NCBI RefSeq assembly: GCF_008830185.1
Contig: NZ_WAGX01000004.1
Location: 310,001 to 374,000 of the forward strand
DNA: 64,000 bases
Origin: Candidatus Galacturonatibacter soehngenii
GTDB taxonomy: Bacteria > Bacillota > Clostridia > Lachnospirales > Lachnospiraceae
Direction: 5' to 3'
Position 1 is the first letter of the stretch. Each line of letters starts with the position of its first letter. The notes under the pieces were generated by a model, which saw nothing but the letters and a program-made list of their open reading frames with translations, made no database searches and was not told the origin of the DNA. The translations under genes were made by a program, and so were the position numbers. Positions 26,899 through 35,993 of this stretch are shown here, one piece after another.

Positions 26899-28545
26899 AT
26901 GGGTAAAAGAAGAAGTGAGTCGAATTTTATTATACAAGGAAGCATCTTGGCAATCGCATCTGTGATTTGCAGGCTGATTGGTATTATATATAGAATTCCG
27001 TTAACGAATATAATTGGTAATGAAGGGAATGGGTATTATTCCTGTGCATTTGAAGTATATTCTATTATGCTTTTGCTATCCTCTTATAGTCTACCAGTTG
27101 CAGTATCAAAACTAGTATCTGCAAGACTTGCCAAGGGAGAAAAACGAAATGCGTATAGAATCTATAAAGGAGCACTTATTTTTGCAGGAATAGCAGGAAT
27201 TACAGTTTCTGTCATTACATATTTTGGGGCAGACTTTTTGGCAGGGACATTAATGTCTCAACCAATGAGTTCTCTTGCATTAAAAATATTGGCACCTACT
27301 TTGGTATTAAGTGCAATTATGGGAGTACTAAGAGGGTATTTCCAAGGGCTTGGAACTATGATTCCTACTGTGTTTTCACAAATTATTGAGCAGATAGTAA
27401 ATGCAGGTGTAAGCGTTGCGGCGGCCTTTTATTTATTTTCTTATGGACAAAAGTTAGATGCATTATTATTTACTGAGTCGTATGCTCCTGCTTATGGGGC
27501 AGCAGGAGGTACGTTAGGTACAGGTGCAGGCGTGCTATTTGGTCTTTTATTTCTTCTATTTCTCGCACTCATGTATAAACAAGTAATTAATAGACAAATA
27601 AGAAGAGATAGAACCAGGTACAACGAATCCTATTCCGATATTTTCTTAATTCTAATACTCACGATTGTTCCAGTTATTCTAAGTACTGCTATCTATAATA
27701 TCAATTCAATCATTGATCAAGGTGTATTTAATAAGATTATGATGATACAAGGAAATGCAAGTAATGACATAGCGGAATTATATGGAGTTTTTACAGGAAA
27801 ATATAAACTACTTACAAATGTTCCATTGGCAATTGCAAATGCATTGGCAGCATCTACAGTACCAACGCTTTCAAGAGCATTAGCAGAAGGAAAGGAACAT
27901 GTTGCGGTAAGAAAGATTAGTACATCTATTCGATTTACTATGATAATTGTCATTCCTTGTGCGGTTGGTTTAACCGTTTTGGCATCACCTATTTTGCAAT
28001 TATTATTTCATGACTCAAGTGAACTACCAGCTAGATTATTACAAATAGGTTCTATCTCAACGGTCTTATATGCATTGTCCACATTGACCAACGGCATATT
28101 GCAGGGATTGAATCATATGAATATCCCAGTTAGGAATGCAGTAATCTCTTTAATTCTTCATCTGGTTGCATTGGTTATTATGTTGGGTGTATTTAAATGG
28201 GGTATCTACGCAGTTGTATTTGGCAATATTATCTTTGCTTTAATTATGTGTATTCTTAATGGAGTAGCCATTCGAAAAGTGGTTGATTATGAACAAGAGA
28301 TAAAATCTACCTTTGTCATCCCTGGTATTGCAGCTATCTTTATGGGAGTAGTTGTGTATTTGATTTACTTCGCTTTGTTTAAAGTAGTTAGTAATAGCAT
28401 TTCTACTTTACTGGCTATTATCATAGGAGGAATCGTATACTTTATCTTACTCGTAGCATTAAAAGGAGTTGCAAGAGAAGATTTGGAGCGAATACCAAAG
28501 GGATATATCCTTATTTCTATCGTGGAAAAGTTTCATTTAATGTAA
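26899..28545 (+). CDS. SpoVB-like polysaccharide/lipid flippase (MOP superfamily)
   Basis: A 548-residue integral membrane protein with about 14 helices, of the MOP/MATE-like group with MurJ, SpoVB and Wzx. It opens with FIIQGSILAIASVICRLIGI and has the IYRIPLTNIIGNEGNGYYS motif common to SpoVB homologues. It probably flips a lipid-linked wall or cortex precursor. Two adjacent ATG codons (26896, 26899) are possible; AGAGGTG favours the second. Neighbouring sporulation genes support, but do not prove, a SpoVB role. Confidence 0.82.
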   Translation: MGKRRSESNFIIQGSILAIASVICRLIGIIYRIPLTNIIGNEGNGYYSCAFEVYSIMLLLSSYSLPVAVSKLVSARLAKGEKRNAYRIYKGALIFAGIAGITVSVITYFGADFLAGTLMSQPMSSLALKILAPTLVLSAIMGVLRGYFQGLGTMIPTVFSQIIEQIVNAGVSVAAAFYLFSYGQKLDALLFTESYAPAYGAAGGTLGTGAGVLFGLLFLLFLALMYKQVINRQIRRDRTRYNESYSDIFLILILTIVPVILSTAIYNINSIIDQGVFNKIMMIQGNASNDIAELYGVFTGKYKLLTNVPLAIANALAASTVPTLSRALAEGKEHVAVRKISTSIRFTMIIVIPCAVGLTVLASPILQLLFHDSSELPARLLQIGSISTVLYALSTLTNGILQGLNHMNIPVRNAVISLILHLVALVIMLGVFKWGIYAVVFGNIIFALIMCILNGVAIRKVVDYEQEIKSTFVIPGIAAIFMGVVVYLIYFALFKVVSNSISTLLAIIIGGIVYFILLVALKGVAREDLERIPKGYILISIVEKFHLM

Positions 28546-28625
28546 AAAATTGAATAATTTAGAAAAATTAGCTGATACTATATGTAAAAAGATAACATGT
28601 GATACCTTTATGGAGGGGTGAAGTT

Positions 28626-29231
28626 ATGAAGAAAACATATGTACTCAGCTTATTTTTATTTGCATTGCTTTCTGTTTCTGTTTATTTTTTGACATACAAG
28701 GTTTCAAGAGATATTTATGAAGAGGAAAGTAATCAAACTGAAATAAAGAGTGAAGATTTACTCATATCGGCAGATACCAATACGGACCAAACTGTAACCA
28801 ATTCAACTAAGTATATTTTAGAATACTATAATTCCAAAGAATTTACCTTAAAGGAGCAGTCGCTTCCTACACCAGCTGATTTTGTTGGTTTAACGAGAGA
28901 AGAACTAATCGAATTTTTAAAAAGCTATGAATCGTCACCTTCTTTGGAGGATAAACAGTTAGGATTGGAAAGCTTTGAATTAGTATCCTTTTCAAAGGAT
29001 AAGATTGTCCTTAGAAAGACATATCATCCTTATGCAGATAATTATAGATATTTTTTAGTAGCAGAGAATGGTTTTGTTACGGTTTATTATGCTGATAAAA
29101 GTACGGTTTATGAATATACGAATATATCAACAGAAGAACTTCCAGAAGAACTTAAGGAAGAGGTTATAAATGGTAAGTATATCACAACGTTGGACGAACT
29201 ATATAATTTCTTAGAGAATTATTCCAGCTAG
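28626..29231 (+). CDS. BofC C-terminal-domain membrane-anchored protein
   Basis: A 201-residue protein with an uncleaved-looking N-terminal signal anchor (about 3-22) and an outer domain whose end resembles the BofC C-terminal domain: YRYFLVAENGFVTVYYADK and a tail with ELPEELKEEVINGKYIT. Bacillus BofC checks SpoIVB-triggered sigma-K processing; the equivalent role here is inference. ATG 28626 follows GGAGGGGTGA; an ATG 27 bases earlier precedes that site. Confidence 0.7.
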   Translation: MKKTYVLSLFLFALLSVSVYFLTYKVSRDIYEEESNQTEIKSEDLLISADTNTDQTVTNSTKYILEYYNSKEFTLKEQSLPTPADFVGLTREELIEFLKSYESSPSLEDKQLGLESFELVSFSKDKIVLRKTYHPYADNYRYFLVAENGFVTVYYADKSTVYEYTNISTEELPEELKEEVINGKYITTLDELYNFLENYSS

Positions 29232-29248
29232 AAAGTAATAGCTATGAA

Positions 29249-29297
29249 AAATGCTGTTTGTATGGATTAAGTAAATTAACCTATATAGACAGCATTT
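29249..29297 (+). terminator. Weak terminator-like stem
   Basis: AAATGCTGT (29249-29257) pairs with ACAGCATTT (29289-29297) across a 31-base loop, followed by an A/T stretch. Probably ends the BofC-like transcript. Confidence 0.4.
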
Positions 29298-29365
29298 GTA
29301 TTATATTATGCATTCGTTTTTTCATTCCTTTCAAAGAAAAATTTATAGTAAATAAAAAATGTATA

Positions 29366-29374
29366 TGATATAAT
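29366..29374 (+). promoter_or_regulatory. Extended -10 promoter ahead of the flavoprotein genes
   Basis: TGATATAAT is a perfect -10 box with a TGn extension, about 70 bases before the flavoprotein start. No good -35 box is present. Confidence 0.4.
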
Positions 29375-29443
29375 TATTGATTAAAGGGTTATAAAAGGTA
29401 GTAAAGCATAACTGCAAAAGGGAAGGAGTATCTTTAAGGTACT

Positions 29444-30667
29444 ATGAATAAACAAGAAATTATAGTAATTGGAGCTGGAGCTGCTGGTGTTATGGCGGCC
29501 ATAACGGCGGCAAGAAATCATGCGAAGGTTACCATATTGGAACATACACAGCGTTTTGGAAAAAAACTTTTGGCAACTGGTAACGGAAGATGTAATTTGA
29601 CTAATTTATCCCAGTTACCAGAGCATTATCGAAGTGATAATCATAAATTTCCGATGCAAGTCATATCGCAATTTAACGAGAAGCAGACCTTACAATTTTT
29701 TGAAGAAATTGGAATCTATACCAAGCAAAAACTTGGATATGTGTACCCTTACTCAGAACAAGCAAGTGCGGTGCTTGATTTATTAAAGCTTGAGTTAGAT
29801 AGGCTACATATCAATATTATATATTCTGTTTCAATAAAAGAAATAAAAAAGAAACAAAGATTTCAAATTTTAACCGATACAGTTACTTATACATGTGATA
29901 AAGTAATAATGGCAATGGGTTCAAAAGCGGCACCCAAAACAGGGTCTGATGGAAGTGGATACGCTCTTGCAAAGCAAATAGGTCATCGCATCATAACACC
30001 ATTACCAGCATTGGTTCAATTAAGATGCAGTGGAGACTATTTTAAAAGTCTTGCAGGAGTTCGATGTGAAGCAAGACTTCGTTTGATGATAGATAAAAAA
30101 GTGGTTGTAGAAGATAAAGGCGAATTGCAGCTGACAGATTATGGTATATCAGGAATACCGACATTTCAAATTAGTAGATATGCGATAAGAGCTGTAGAAA
30201 AGGGGAAGGCAGTCAGTGTTTATATTGACTTTATTCCAGATAAGAATGAAAAAGAAATAATATCTTTTCTATATTCACAGATTCGTCATGACCCAAAGAA
30301 AAAGATGGAAGATATTTTAATTGGATTATTCAACAAAAAATTAGTACCCGTCCTATTAAATCAAGCAAATCTATCAGGAAAATCATTGGGAAAAGAGTTA
30401 AAGGAAGTTCAAATCAATCGTTTGATACAAAAAATAAAAGCTTTTGAAGTTAAGGTTACATCTTATAACTCCTTCGAACAAGCACAAGTATGTTCGGGTG
30501 GAGTTGATACAAGAGAATTATTTCCAGATACGTTAGAATCACTTAAAATGCCAGGAATTTACTTGGCAGGTGAATTACTTGATGTAGATGGAATTTGTGG
30601 AGGATACAATCTTCAATGGGCTTGGTCAAGCGGTTATGTAGCAGGTAAGTCTGCAAGCATGTCATAG
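29444..30667 (+). CDS. HI0933/BaiN-family flavoprotein
   Basis: A 407-residue FAD-dependent oxidoreductase of the HI0933/YhiN/BaiN family. The N-terminal dinucleotide motif is VIGAGAAGVMAAI, followed by FGKKLLATGNGRCNLTN, and the C-terminal GELLDVDGICGGYNLQWAW segment is diagnostic. Substrates are unknown for most members; BaiN itself acts on bile acids, but that cannot be assumed here. It starts a run of closely spaced genes. Confidence 0.88.
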   Translation: MNKQEIIVIGAGAAGVMAAITAARNHAKVTILEHTQRFGKKLLATGNGRCNLTNLSQLPEHYRSDNHKFPMQVISQFNEKQTLQFFEEIGIYTKQKLGYVYPYSEQASAVLDLLKLELDRLHINIIYSVSIKEIKKKQRFQILTDTVTYTCDKVIMAMGSKAAPKTGSDGSGYALAKQIGHRIITPLPALVQLRCSGDYFKSLAGVRCEARLRLMIDKKVVVEDKGELQLTDYGISGIPTFQISRYAIRAVEKGKAVSVYIDFIPDKNEKEIISFLYSQIRHDPKKKMEDILIGLFNKKLVPVLLNQANLSGKSLGKELKEVQINRLIQKIKAFEVKVTSYNSFEQAQVCSGGVDTRELFPDTLESLKMPGIYLAGELLDVDGICGGYNLQWAWSSGYVAGKSASMS

Positions 30668-30680
30668 GAAAGAGGAAGAA

Positions 30681-32273
30681 ATGATTCGAGTACAACAACT
30701 AAAACTAAATCCAGGGCATAAAGAGGAAGAAATACTTAAGAAAATAAGTAAGCAGCTTCGAACTACCCCTGATGCAATAAAAGAATATACAATCATCAAG
30801 CAATCCATTGATGCAAGAAAAAAGAATGATATTAAATTTATCTACACCATTGATGTCTTGCTTGACAAGGAAAAAGATGTATTAAAAAGGATTCACGACC
30901 CCAATATATCAGTTGTCGTCGAGAATAAATACGTATTCACAAGTAAAGGAACAAAAGAACTAACAAAGAGGCCAGTTATCATTGGAAGTGGCCCTGCAGG
31001 GCTTTTTTGTGCACTGATGTTAGCAAAGGAAGGTTACAAACCCCTTGTCCTAGAAAGGGGAGAATGTGTAGAAGAACGCATAAAATCAGTGGATGCGTTT
31101 TGGAAGTCTGGAACGTTAAATACCAATTCAAATGTGCAATTTGGAGAAGGAGGAGCTGGAACGTTTTCAGATGGAAAATTAAATACATTAGTAAAAGATC
31201 CCTCAGGTAGAAATAAAAAGGTGCTGGAAATATTCGTAGAAGCAGGCGCACAAAAAGAGATTACTTATATGAACAAACCTCATATAGGAACCGATATTTT
31301 GGCTAAAGTAGTTAAAAATATAAGAGAGCAAATTATAGCATGTGGTGGTGAAGTTCGTTTTGATGCTCAAGTAACGGATATAGAAATAAAGAAGGATACG
31401 ATAGCGAAAGTGATTGTCAATCACAAGGAAGAAATTGAGACAGATGTCGTTGTGCTAGCAATTGGGCATAGTGCAAGAGATACCTTTGAGATGCTTCTAT
31501 CCAAAAAAATTGATATGGCAGCAAAAGCATTTGCTGTTGGAGTGAGAATTCAACATCCACAAGAAATGATTAATGCATCGCAATATGGAGTGAGAAAACA
31601 TCCACATTTACCAAATGCAGAATATAAAATTGCAAAGTCGCTCAGTAATGGACGTGGCGTTTATTCATTTTGCATGTGTCCAGGCGGTTACGTGGTAAAC
31701 GCGTCCTCAGAAGAAGCAAGACTTGCAGTAAATGGAATGAGTTATAGCAAACGTGACGGTGAAAATGCAAATAGTGCAATCATTGTGAGTGTATCCCCTA
31801 ATGATTTTCCATCTAATTCTCCTTTGGGCGGCTTAGAATTTCAGCGAAGCCTTGAAAAACGTGCGTATGAAGTTGGAAAGGGAGCTGTACCTATCCAATT
31901 GTATCGTGACTTTAAAGAGAATAAAACGACTACGGGTTTGGCTGGAATAACACCTCAGATAAAAGGAAAATATACATTAGCCAATGTTAGAAGTATTTTT
32001 CCAGAGTTTATAGCAGAGTCTTTGATGGAAGGTATTGACCAGTTTGAGAAAAATATAAAAGGATTTAGTAGAGAAGATGCAATTGTTGCTGGCGTGGAAA
32101 GTAGAACGTCTTCTCCTGTTCGCATTACAAGAGGTGAATCCTTTGAATGTAATATCAAGGGGATTTATCCTTGTGGTGAAGGAGCTGGATATGCAGGTGG
32201 TATAACCTCTGCCGCTATGGATGGAATCAAAGTAGCAGAAGCAATTGCGAAAGAATATCAACCATTCAACTAA
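30681..32273 (+). CDS. COG2509-type FAD-dependent dehydrogenase
   Basis: A 530-residue flavoprotein of the COG2509 group ('uncharacterised FAD-dependent dehydrogenase'). A ~95-residue N-terminal domain of alpha-beta type precedes the FAD fold (VIIGSGPAGLFCALMLA). Further signatures are NVQFGEGGAGTFSDGKLNT and the C-terminal CGEGAGYAGGITSAAMDG. The function of the family is not known. It lies 13 bases after the other flavoprotein, so the two may share a pathway. Confidence 0.85.
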   Translation: MIRVQQLKLNPGHKEEEILKKISKQLRTTPDAIKEYTIIKQSIDARKKNDIKFIYTIDVLLDKEKDVLKRIHDPNISVVVENKYVFTSKGTKELTKRPVIIGSGPAGLFCALMLAKEGYKPLVLERGECVEERIKSVDAFWKSGTLNTNSNVQFGEGGAGTFSDGKLNTLVKDPSGRNKKVLEIFVEAGAQKEITYMNKPHIGTDILAKVVKNIREQIIACGGEVRFDAQVTDIEIKKDTIAKVIVNHKEEIETDVVVLAIGHSARDTFEMLLSKKIDMAAKAFAVGVRIQHPQEMINASQYGVRKHPHLPNAEYKIAKSLSNGRGVYSFCMCPGGYVVNASSEEARLAVNGMSYSKRDGENANSAIIVSVSPNDFPSNSPLGGLEFQRSLEKRAYEVGKGAVPIQLYRDFKENKTTTGLAGITPQIKGKYTLANVRSIFPEFIAESLMEGIDQFEKNIKGFSREDAIVAGVESRTSSPVRITRGESFECNIKGIYPCGEGAGYAGGITSAAMDGIKVAEAIAKEYQPFN

Positions 32274-32320
32274 ATTATGTTTGATGAACAAAAGATTGAA
32301 TTTCATAAAGGGGAAACAAA

Positions 32321-33166
32321 ATGAATACAAGAGAATTATTAAAGGATAAGAAGACAATCGTGGTAAAAGTAGGTTCTTCTTCACTTATTCATCCAGAAAC
32401 GGGTAATTTGAATTTAATAAAGTTAGAAAAGTTGATTCGAGAGTTGTGTGATCTTAGAAATCAAGGCAAGGATGTTGTATTGGTATCTTCAGGAGCAATT
32501 GGAGTTGGTAGAGTGGCATTGGGATTAAATGAAAGACCAAATACCATATCTTTAAAACAGGCATGTGCAGCAGTTGGTCAGGCAAAGCTTATGATGACCT
32601 ACCAAAAACTTTTTGCAGAATATAACCAAAATACGGCCCAAATTTTAATGACTAAGAATACGATGGTTAATAATTTAAGCCGTATCAATGCAAAGAATAC
32701 GTTTGATGAATTGCTTAGTATGGGGGTAATTCCTGTTGTCAATGAAAATGATACGGTATCAACTTACGAAATGCAGTTTGGTGACAATGATACATTATCT
32801 GCAATTGTTGCATCTTTGATAAAGGCAGATGTGCTTATTTTATTATCTGATATTAACGGCCTATACACAGATGACCCAAACACAAATAAACATGCAAAGT
32901 TTATTGATTGCGTGGAGACTATTGACCAGAAGCTACTTGACATGGCAAAAGGTTCTTCAGGAAGTGATGTGGGAACAGGAGGTATGGCTACAAAGCTACA
33001 AGCAGCTAGAATCGCAACCGAATCGGGAACCGATATGATTATTGCAAATGGAGAAGATATGGGTGTGATACATAGGATTATAGAGGGAGAAAATGTAGGA
33101 ACTTTATTCAAACAAAATAAGAATGAAGATTTTTATTTGATTGATTTTATAGAAGAAAATTTATAG
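32321..33166 (+). CDS. proB: Glutamate 5-kinase lacking the PUA domain
   Basis: Phosphorylates L-glutamate at the start of proline synthesis. The 281-residue protein is an amino-acid-kinase fold with VVKVGSSSL, VSSGAIGVG, the INGLYTDDPN loop and GTGGMATKLQAA. It ends where longer ProB enzymes (about 370 residues) continue into a C-terminal PUA domain, so this is the short form. proA is not adjacent, which is unusual; it must be elsewhere. Confidence 0.92.
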   Translation: MNTRELLKDKKTIVVKVGSSSLIHPETGNLNLIKLEKLIRELCDLRNQGKDVVLVSSGAIGVGRVALGLNERPNTISLKQACAAVGQAKLMMTYQKLFAEYNQNTAQILMTKNTMVNNLSRINAKNTFDELLSMGVIPVVNENDTVSTYEMQFGDNDTLSAIVASLIKADVLILLSDINGLYTDDPNTNKHAKFIDCVETIDQKLLDMAKGSSGSDVGTGGMATKLQAARIATESGTDMIIANGEDMGVIHRIIEGENVGTLFKQNKNEDFYLIDFIEENL

Positions 33167-33206
33167 TTTTAATATAGGGAAGTAATCAGAAAGGTAAGGC
33201 GGTTAA

Positions 33207-34058
33207 ATGAAACAGGCAGGATTAATCTTAGAAGGTGGAGGAACAAGGGGAGTATTTAGTGCAGGTGTTCTTGATTATTTTATGGAGCAAAACTTATACC
33301 TTCCTTATGTAATTGGAGTTTCTGCTGGAGCATGCAATGCTGTAAATTATGTTGCGCATCAACATGGAAGAAGCAAAGAATGTATGATTGATTATTTAAG
33401 AGATGGAAGTTATGCAGGCCTTAAATATTTAATTAAAAAGCGAAGTTTATTTGACATGGATTTAATCTTTGATGTGTTTCCAAATAGTGAGATTCCTTTT
33501 GACTATAAGACTTTTTTTGAATCTGATCAAACTTGTATCTTAACTGCAACAAATTGTTTGACTGGAAAAGCAGAATACTTAAGTGAAAAAAAGAACAAAA
33601 AAAGAATTATGGCAATATGCAGAGCATCAAGCAGTTTACCTTTGGTAGCACCAATTGTAATGGTAGATGATATTCCAATGATGGATGGAGGAATGTCTGA
33701 TTCCATTCCGATTAGAAAAGCTTTAAAGGATGGATGTAAAAAAGCCGTAATTATTTTAACAAGAAACAAAGGTTATATAAAAAAAAGAACACCGAGAATT
33801 AATAAAGTGTCACAAATGGTTTATAAAGAGTATCCAAATCTTGTAAAAGCAATAAAAAGAAGGCCCGACCGATACAACAAAACCATTGAATATATAGAAA
33901 AATTAGAAGAAGCGGGCAAGATATTCGTAATTCGGCCAGAAGAACTTGTTGTGAAACAAGCTGAGACGAATCCTGATGTCTTATATAAATTCTATCAACA
34001 TGGATATGAAATAGCAAAACAACTTTATCCAAGTTTAATAAAATACTTAGAAGCGTAA
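33207..34058 (+). CDS. Patatin-like phospholipase
   Basis: A 283-residue patatin/RssA-type lipid acyl hydrolase. The oxyanion loop EGGGTRGVFSAG, the nucleophile elbow GVSAG (Ser39) and the MMDGG motif (Asp160) make an intact Ser-Asp dyad. It resembles the COG4667 (YjjU-like) subgroup and is probably cytoplasmic, as no signal peptide is visible. The substrate is unknown. Confidence 0.88.
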   Translation: MKQAGLILEGGGTRGVFSAGVLDYFMEQNLYLPYVIGVSAGACNAVNYVAHQHGRSKECMIDYLRDGSYAGLKYLIKKRSLFDMDLIFDVFPNSEIPFDYKTFFESDQTCILTATNCLTGKAEYLSEKKNKKRIMAICRASSSLPLVAPIVMVDDIPMMDGGMSDSIPIRKALKDGCKKAVIILTRNKGYIKKRTPRINKVSQMVYKEYPNLVKAIKRRPDRYNKTIEYIEKLEEAGKIFVIRPEELVVKQAETNPDVLYKFYQHGYEIAKQLYPSLIKYLEA

Positions 34059-34070
34059 TTGGAGGAGAAA

Positions 34071-34292
34071 ATGTTAGAAGAAAGAATAACACGAATCAAT
34101 GAACTATACAGAAAGTCAAAAGCAGAGGGACTTACCGAAGCTGAAAAAAAAGAGCAGGCAGATTTACGAAGAGAATATATCGAAAATATTCGAGCTAACC
34201 TAAGAGGGCAGCTAAATAATATCAGCATAGAAAATGAAGATGGAAGCATTGAGAACCTAGGTGAAAAATATGCAGGAAAAAAAGGACATTAG
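34071..34292 (+). CDS. DUF896/YnzC-family protein
   Basis: A 73-residue helical-hairpin protein of the DUF896 (UPF0291, YnzC) family, recognised by RINELYRKSKAEGLTEAE and LRREYIENIRANLRGQL. The function is unknown. ATG 34071 follows GGAGGAG; a TTG 12 bases earlier would merge the start with that site. The 3' end overlaps the next gene by 23 bases. Confidence 0.88.
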   Translation: MLEERITRINELYRKSKAEGLTEAEKKEQADLRREYIENIRANLRGQLNNISIENEDGSIENLGEKYAGKKGH

Positions 34293-34827
34293 ACATCAAA
34301 TTCTTACCAAGCGATTAGACATTGAAAAAGAGGAACTCTACAGTAAAAGTGAAACGATTTGCAATTCGTTTTTATCCCTTCCACAGTACCAGAATGCAGA
34401 TTTACTCTATATTTATATGGATTTTAAAAATGAAGTTGTAACGAAACAAATTATTGTGGATGCTCATCAAAAAGGGAAGAAAGTTGCAATACCAAAAGTC
34501 CAAAACGATCAGATTGTATTTTATTATTTGGAACCAAATGATAAAGAATTAAAAGAAGGATTTTTTGGAATTCGAGAGCCTGAAATGACAAAACCTGTTA
34601 AAGATAAGTCGGGAATTATGGTCGTTCCAGGGATTGCCTTTGATGAGAAAGGATATCGGGTTGGTTATGGAAAAGGTTATTATGATCGCTACCTACAAGA
34701 GAATAAAGTGGCGCAAAAGATTTCCCTTGTACTTGAACTTCAAATGATAGAAAAAGTGCCTTATGATGCATATGACATACCAGTTGATATGATTATAACA
34801 GAGAAAAGACTCATTCATTGCCGATAA
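34270..34827 (+). CDS. 5-formyltetrahydrofolate cyclo-ligase
   Basis: Converts 5-formyl-THF to 5,10-methenyl-THF with ATP. The 185-residue protein starts with a basic helix (KKDIRHQILTKRLD), has the ATP-binding region VPGIAFDEKGYRVGYGKGYYDRYL, and ends normally. ATG 34270 is preferred over GTG 34261, whose codon forms part of the AGGTG ribosome site. It overlaps the DUF896 gene. Confidence 0.92.
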   Translation: MQEKKDIRHQILTKRLDIEKEELYSKSETICNSFLSLPQYQNADLLYIYMDFKNEVVTKQIIVDAHQKGKKVAIPKVQNDQIVFYYLEPNDKELKEGFFGIREPEMTKPVKDKSGIMVVPGIAFDEKGYRVGYGKGYYDRYLQENKVAQKISLVLELQMIEKVPYDAYDIPVDMIITEKRLIHCR

Positions 34828-34837
34828 AAGTTTGAAA

Positions 34838-34866
34838 TTGACATATTTTAAGATTACGATTATAAT
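34838..34866 (+). promoter_or_regulatory. Consensus promoter of ldh
   Basis: TTGACA (34838-34843), 17 bp, TATAAT (34861-34866): a perfect sigma-A promoter. Transcription should start at about 34873, upstream of the terminator-like hairpin. Confidence 0.85.
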
Positions 34867-34885
34867 TGAAATGGATTCAAAGACG

Positions 34886-34924
34886 AAATCCGTGTACATA
34901 GAGCAATATGTACATGGATTTTTT
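34886..34924 (+). terminator. Terminator/attenuator hairpin in the ldh leader
   Basis: A 14-bp stem (34886-34899 with 34908-34921, one G-U pair), an 8-base loop and a T-run to 34924. It lies downstream of the ldh promoter and upstream of its ATG, so it could attenuate ldh; it could equally end the upstream folate-gene transcript. GGATT at 34873-34877 can pair with AATCC at 34887-34891, which would break the terminator stem. Confidence 0.65.
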
Positions 34925-34966
34925 GTGTCTATGGACTCTATGATAAAAATTTGAAAGGAATCTATT

Positions 34967-35932
34967 ATGAGAATCAATAAAAGTAAAGTTGCAATTGTTG
35001 GATGTGGCCTAGTGGGAGCTTCTACAGGTTTTAGTTTGCTAACACAAGGTGTTTGTGATGAAATAATAATGATAGATATCAATAAGGAAAAGGCGCTTGG
35101 CGAGGTACTAGATATGCGCGATGATGTAGAGTATCTCAATCGTAATACAAAAGTTATGACTGGGGATTATGCTGATTGCAAGGATGCTGATATAGTGGTT
35201 ATAACCGCAGGTGCGCCTCCTAAAAAAGGGCAAAGCAGATTAGATACACTTGAAGTATCGGCGAAAATAGCAAAAAGTATTGTGGAGCCAATTATGGCAG
35301 CAGGATTTGACGGTATCTTTATTGTCATATCTAACCCAGTTGATATCATTGCTCACTATGTACAAAAAATCTCTAATCTACCAAAGAATCAAGTGATTGG
35401 TACTGGTACTGCACTTGATTCTGCAAGGCTTAAAAACATAATAGCAGAAATCGTTCATGTAGACCCAAGAAGTGTATATGCATACTCATTAGGAGAACAT
35501 GGAGATTCTCAAATGGTTCCTTGGTCTTTGGTAACGGTTGGTGGGAAAAAATTCTATGATATTGTGCTAGATAACCCTGAATTAATGAAAGGAATCGAAC
35601 TAGATGACATCGTAAATAAGACGATACGTGCAGGATGGGAGATATATGATAGAAAAGGAACAACTTCCTTTGGAATCGCAACAGCCGCTGTTGGAATCAT
35701 CAAAGCAATCTTAAATGATGAGAATAAAATAATTCCAGTATCCACTTATCTAGACGGAGAATATGGACAGTCAGATGTGTATCTTGGAGTACCAGTTATT
35801 TTAAATCGCAACGGTGTATCTGATATCCTAGAGCTTCATATGCTAGAAGACGAGAAACAACGCTTTAATCGTTCTGCTGAAACAGTAAGAGCATATGCGA
35901 AAGATTATTTTAAGAAAGTGGGATTGCTATAA
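34967..35932 (+). CDS. ldh: L-lactate/malate dehydrogenase family protein (probable lactate dehydrogenase)
   Basis: An NAD-dependent 2-hydroxyacid dehydrogenase of 321 residues that would reduce pyruvate to lactate during fermentation. It shows the dinucleotide motif VGCGLVGAS, SRLDTL (substrate Arg), GTALDSARLK and the catalytic His in SLGEHGDSQ. The specificity loop reads AGAPPKKG: the position that is Gln in lactate and Arg in malate dehydrogenases is Pro85. The preferred 2-oxoacid is therefore uncertain. AAAGGA precedes ATG 34967. It is transcribed alone. Confidence 0.85.
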   Translation: MRINKSKVAIVGCGLVGASTGFSLLTQGVCDEIIMIDINKEKALGEVLDMRDDVEYLNRNTKVMTGDYADCKDADIVVITAGAPPKKGQSRLDTLEVSAKIAKSIVEPIMAAGFDGIFIVISNPVDIIAHYVQKISNLPKNQVIGTGTALDSARLKNIIAEIVHVDPRSVYAYSLGEHGDSQMVPWSLVTVGGKKFYDIVLDNPELMKGIELDDIVNKTIRAGWEIYDRKGTTSFGIATAAVGIIKAILNDENKIIPVSTYLDGEYGQSDVYLGVPVILNRNGVSDILELHMLEDEKQRFNRSAETVRAYAKDYFKKVGLL

Positions 35933-35956
35933 TTTTTATAGAAGAAGTTATTCCAC

Positions 35957-35993
35957 AAAAAAGATGCTGATTTATTCTTCAGCATCCTTTTTT
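35957..35993. terminator. Terminator between ldh and the minus-strand DUF6774-like gene
   Basis: GATGCTGA (35963-35970) pairs with TCAGCATC (35979-35986), flanked by AAAAAA and TTTTTT. It ends ldh and overlaps the last codons of the opposing gene. Confidence 0.8.
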
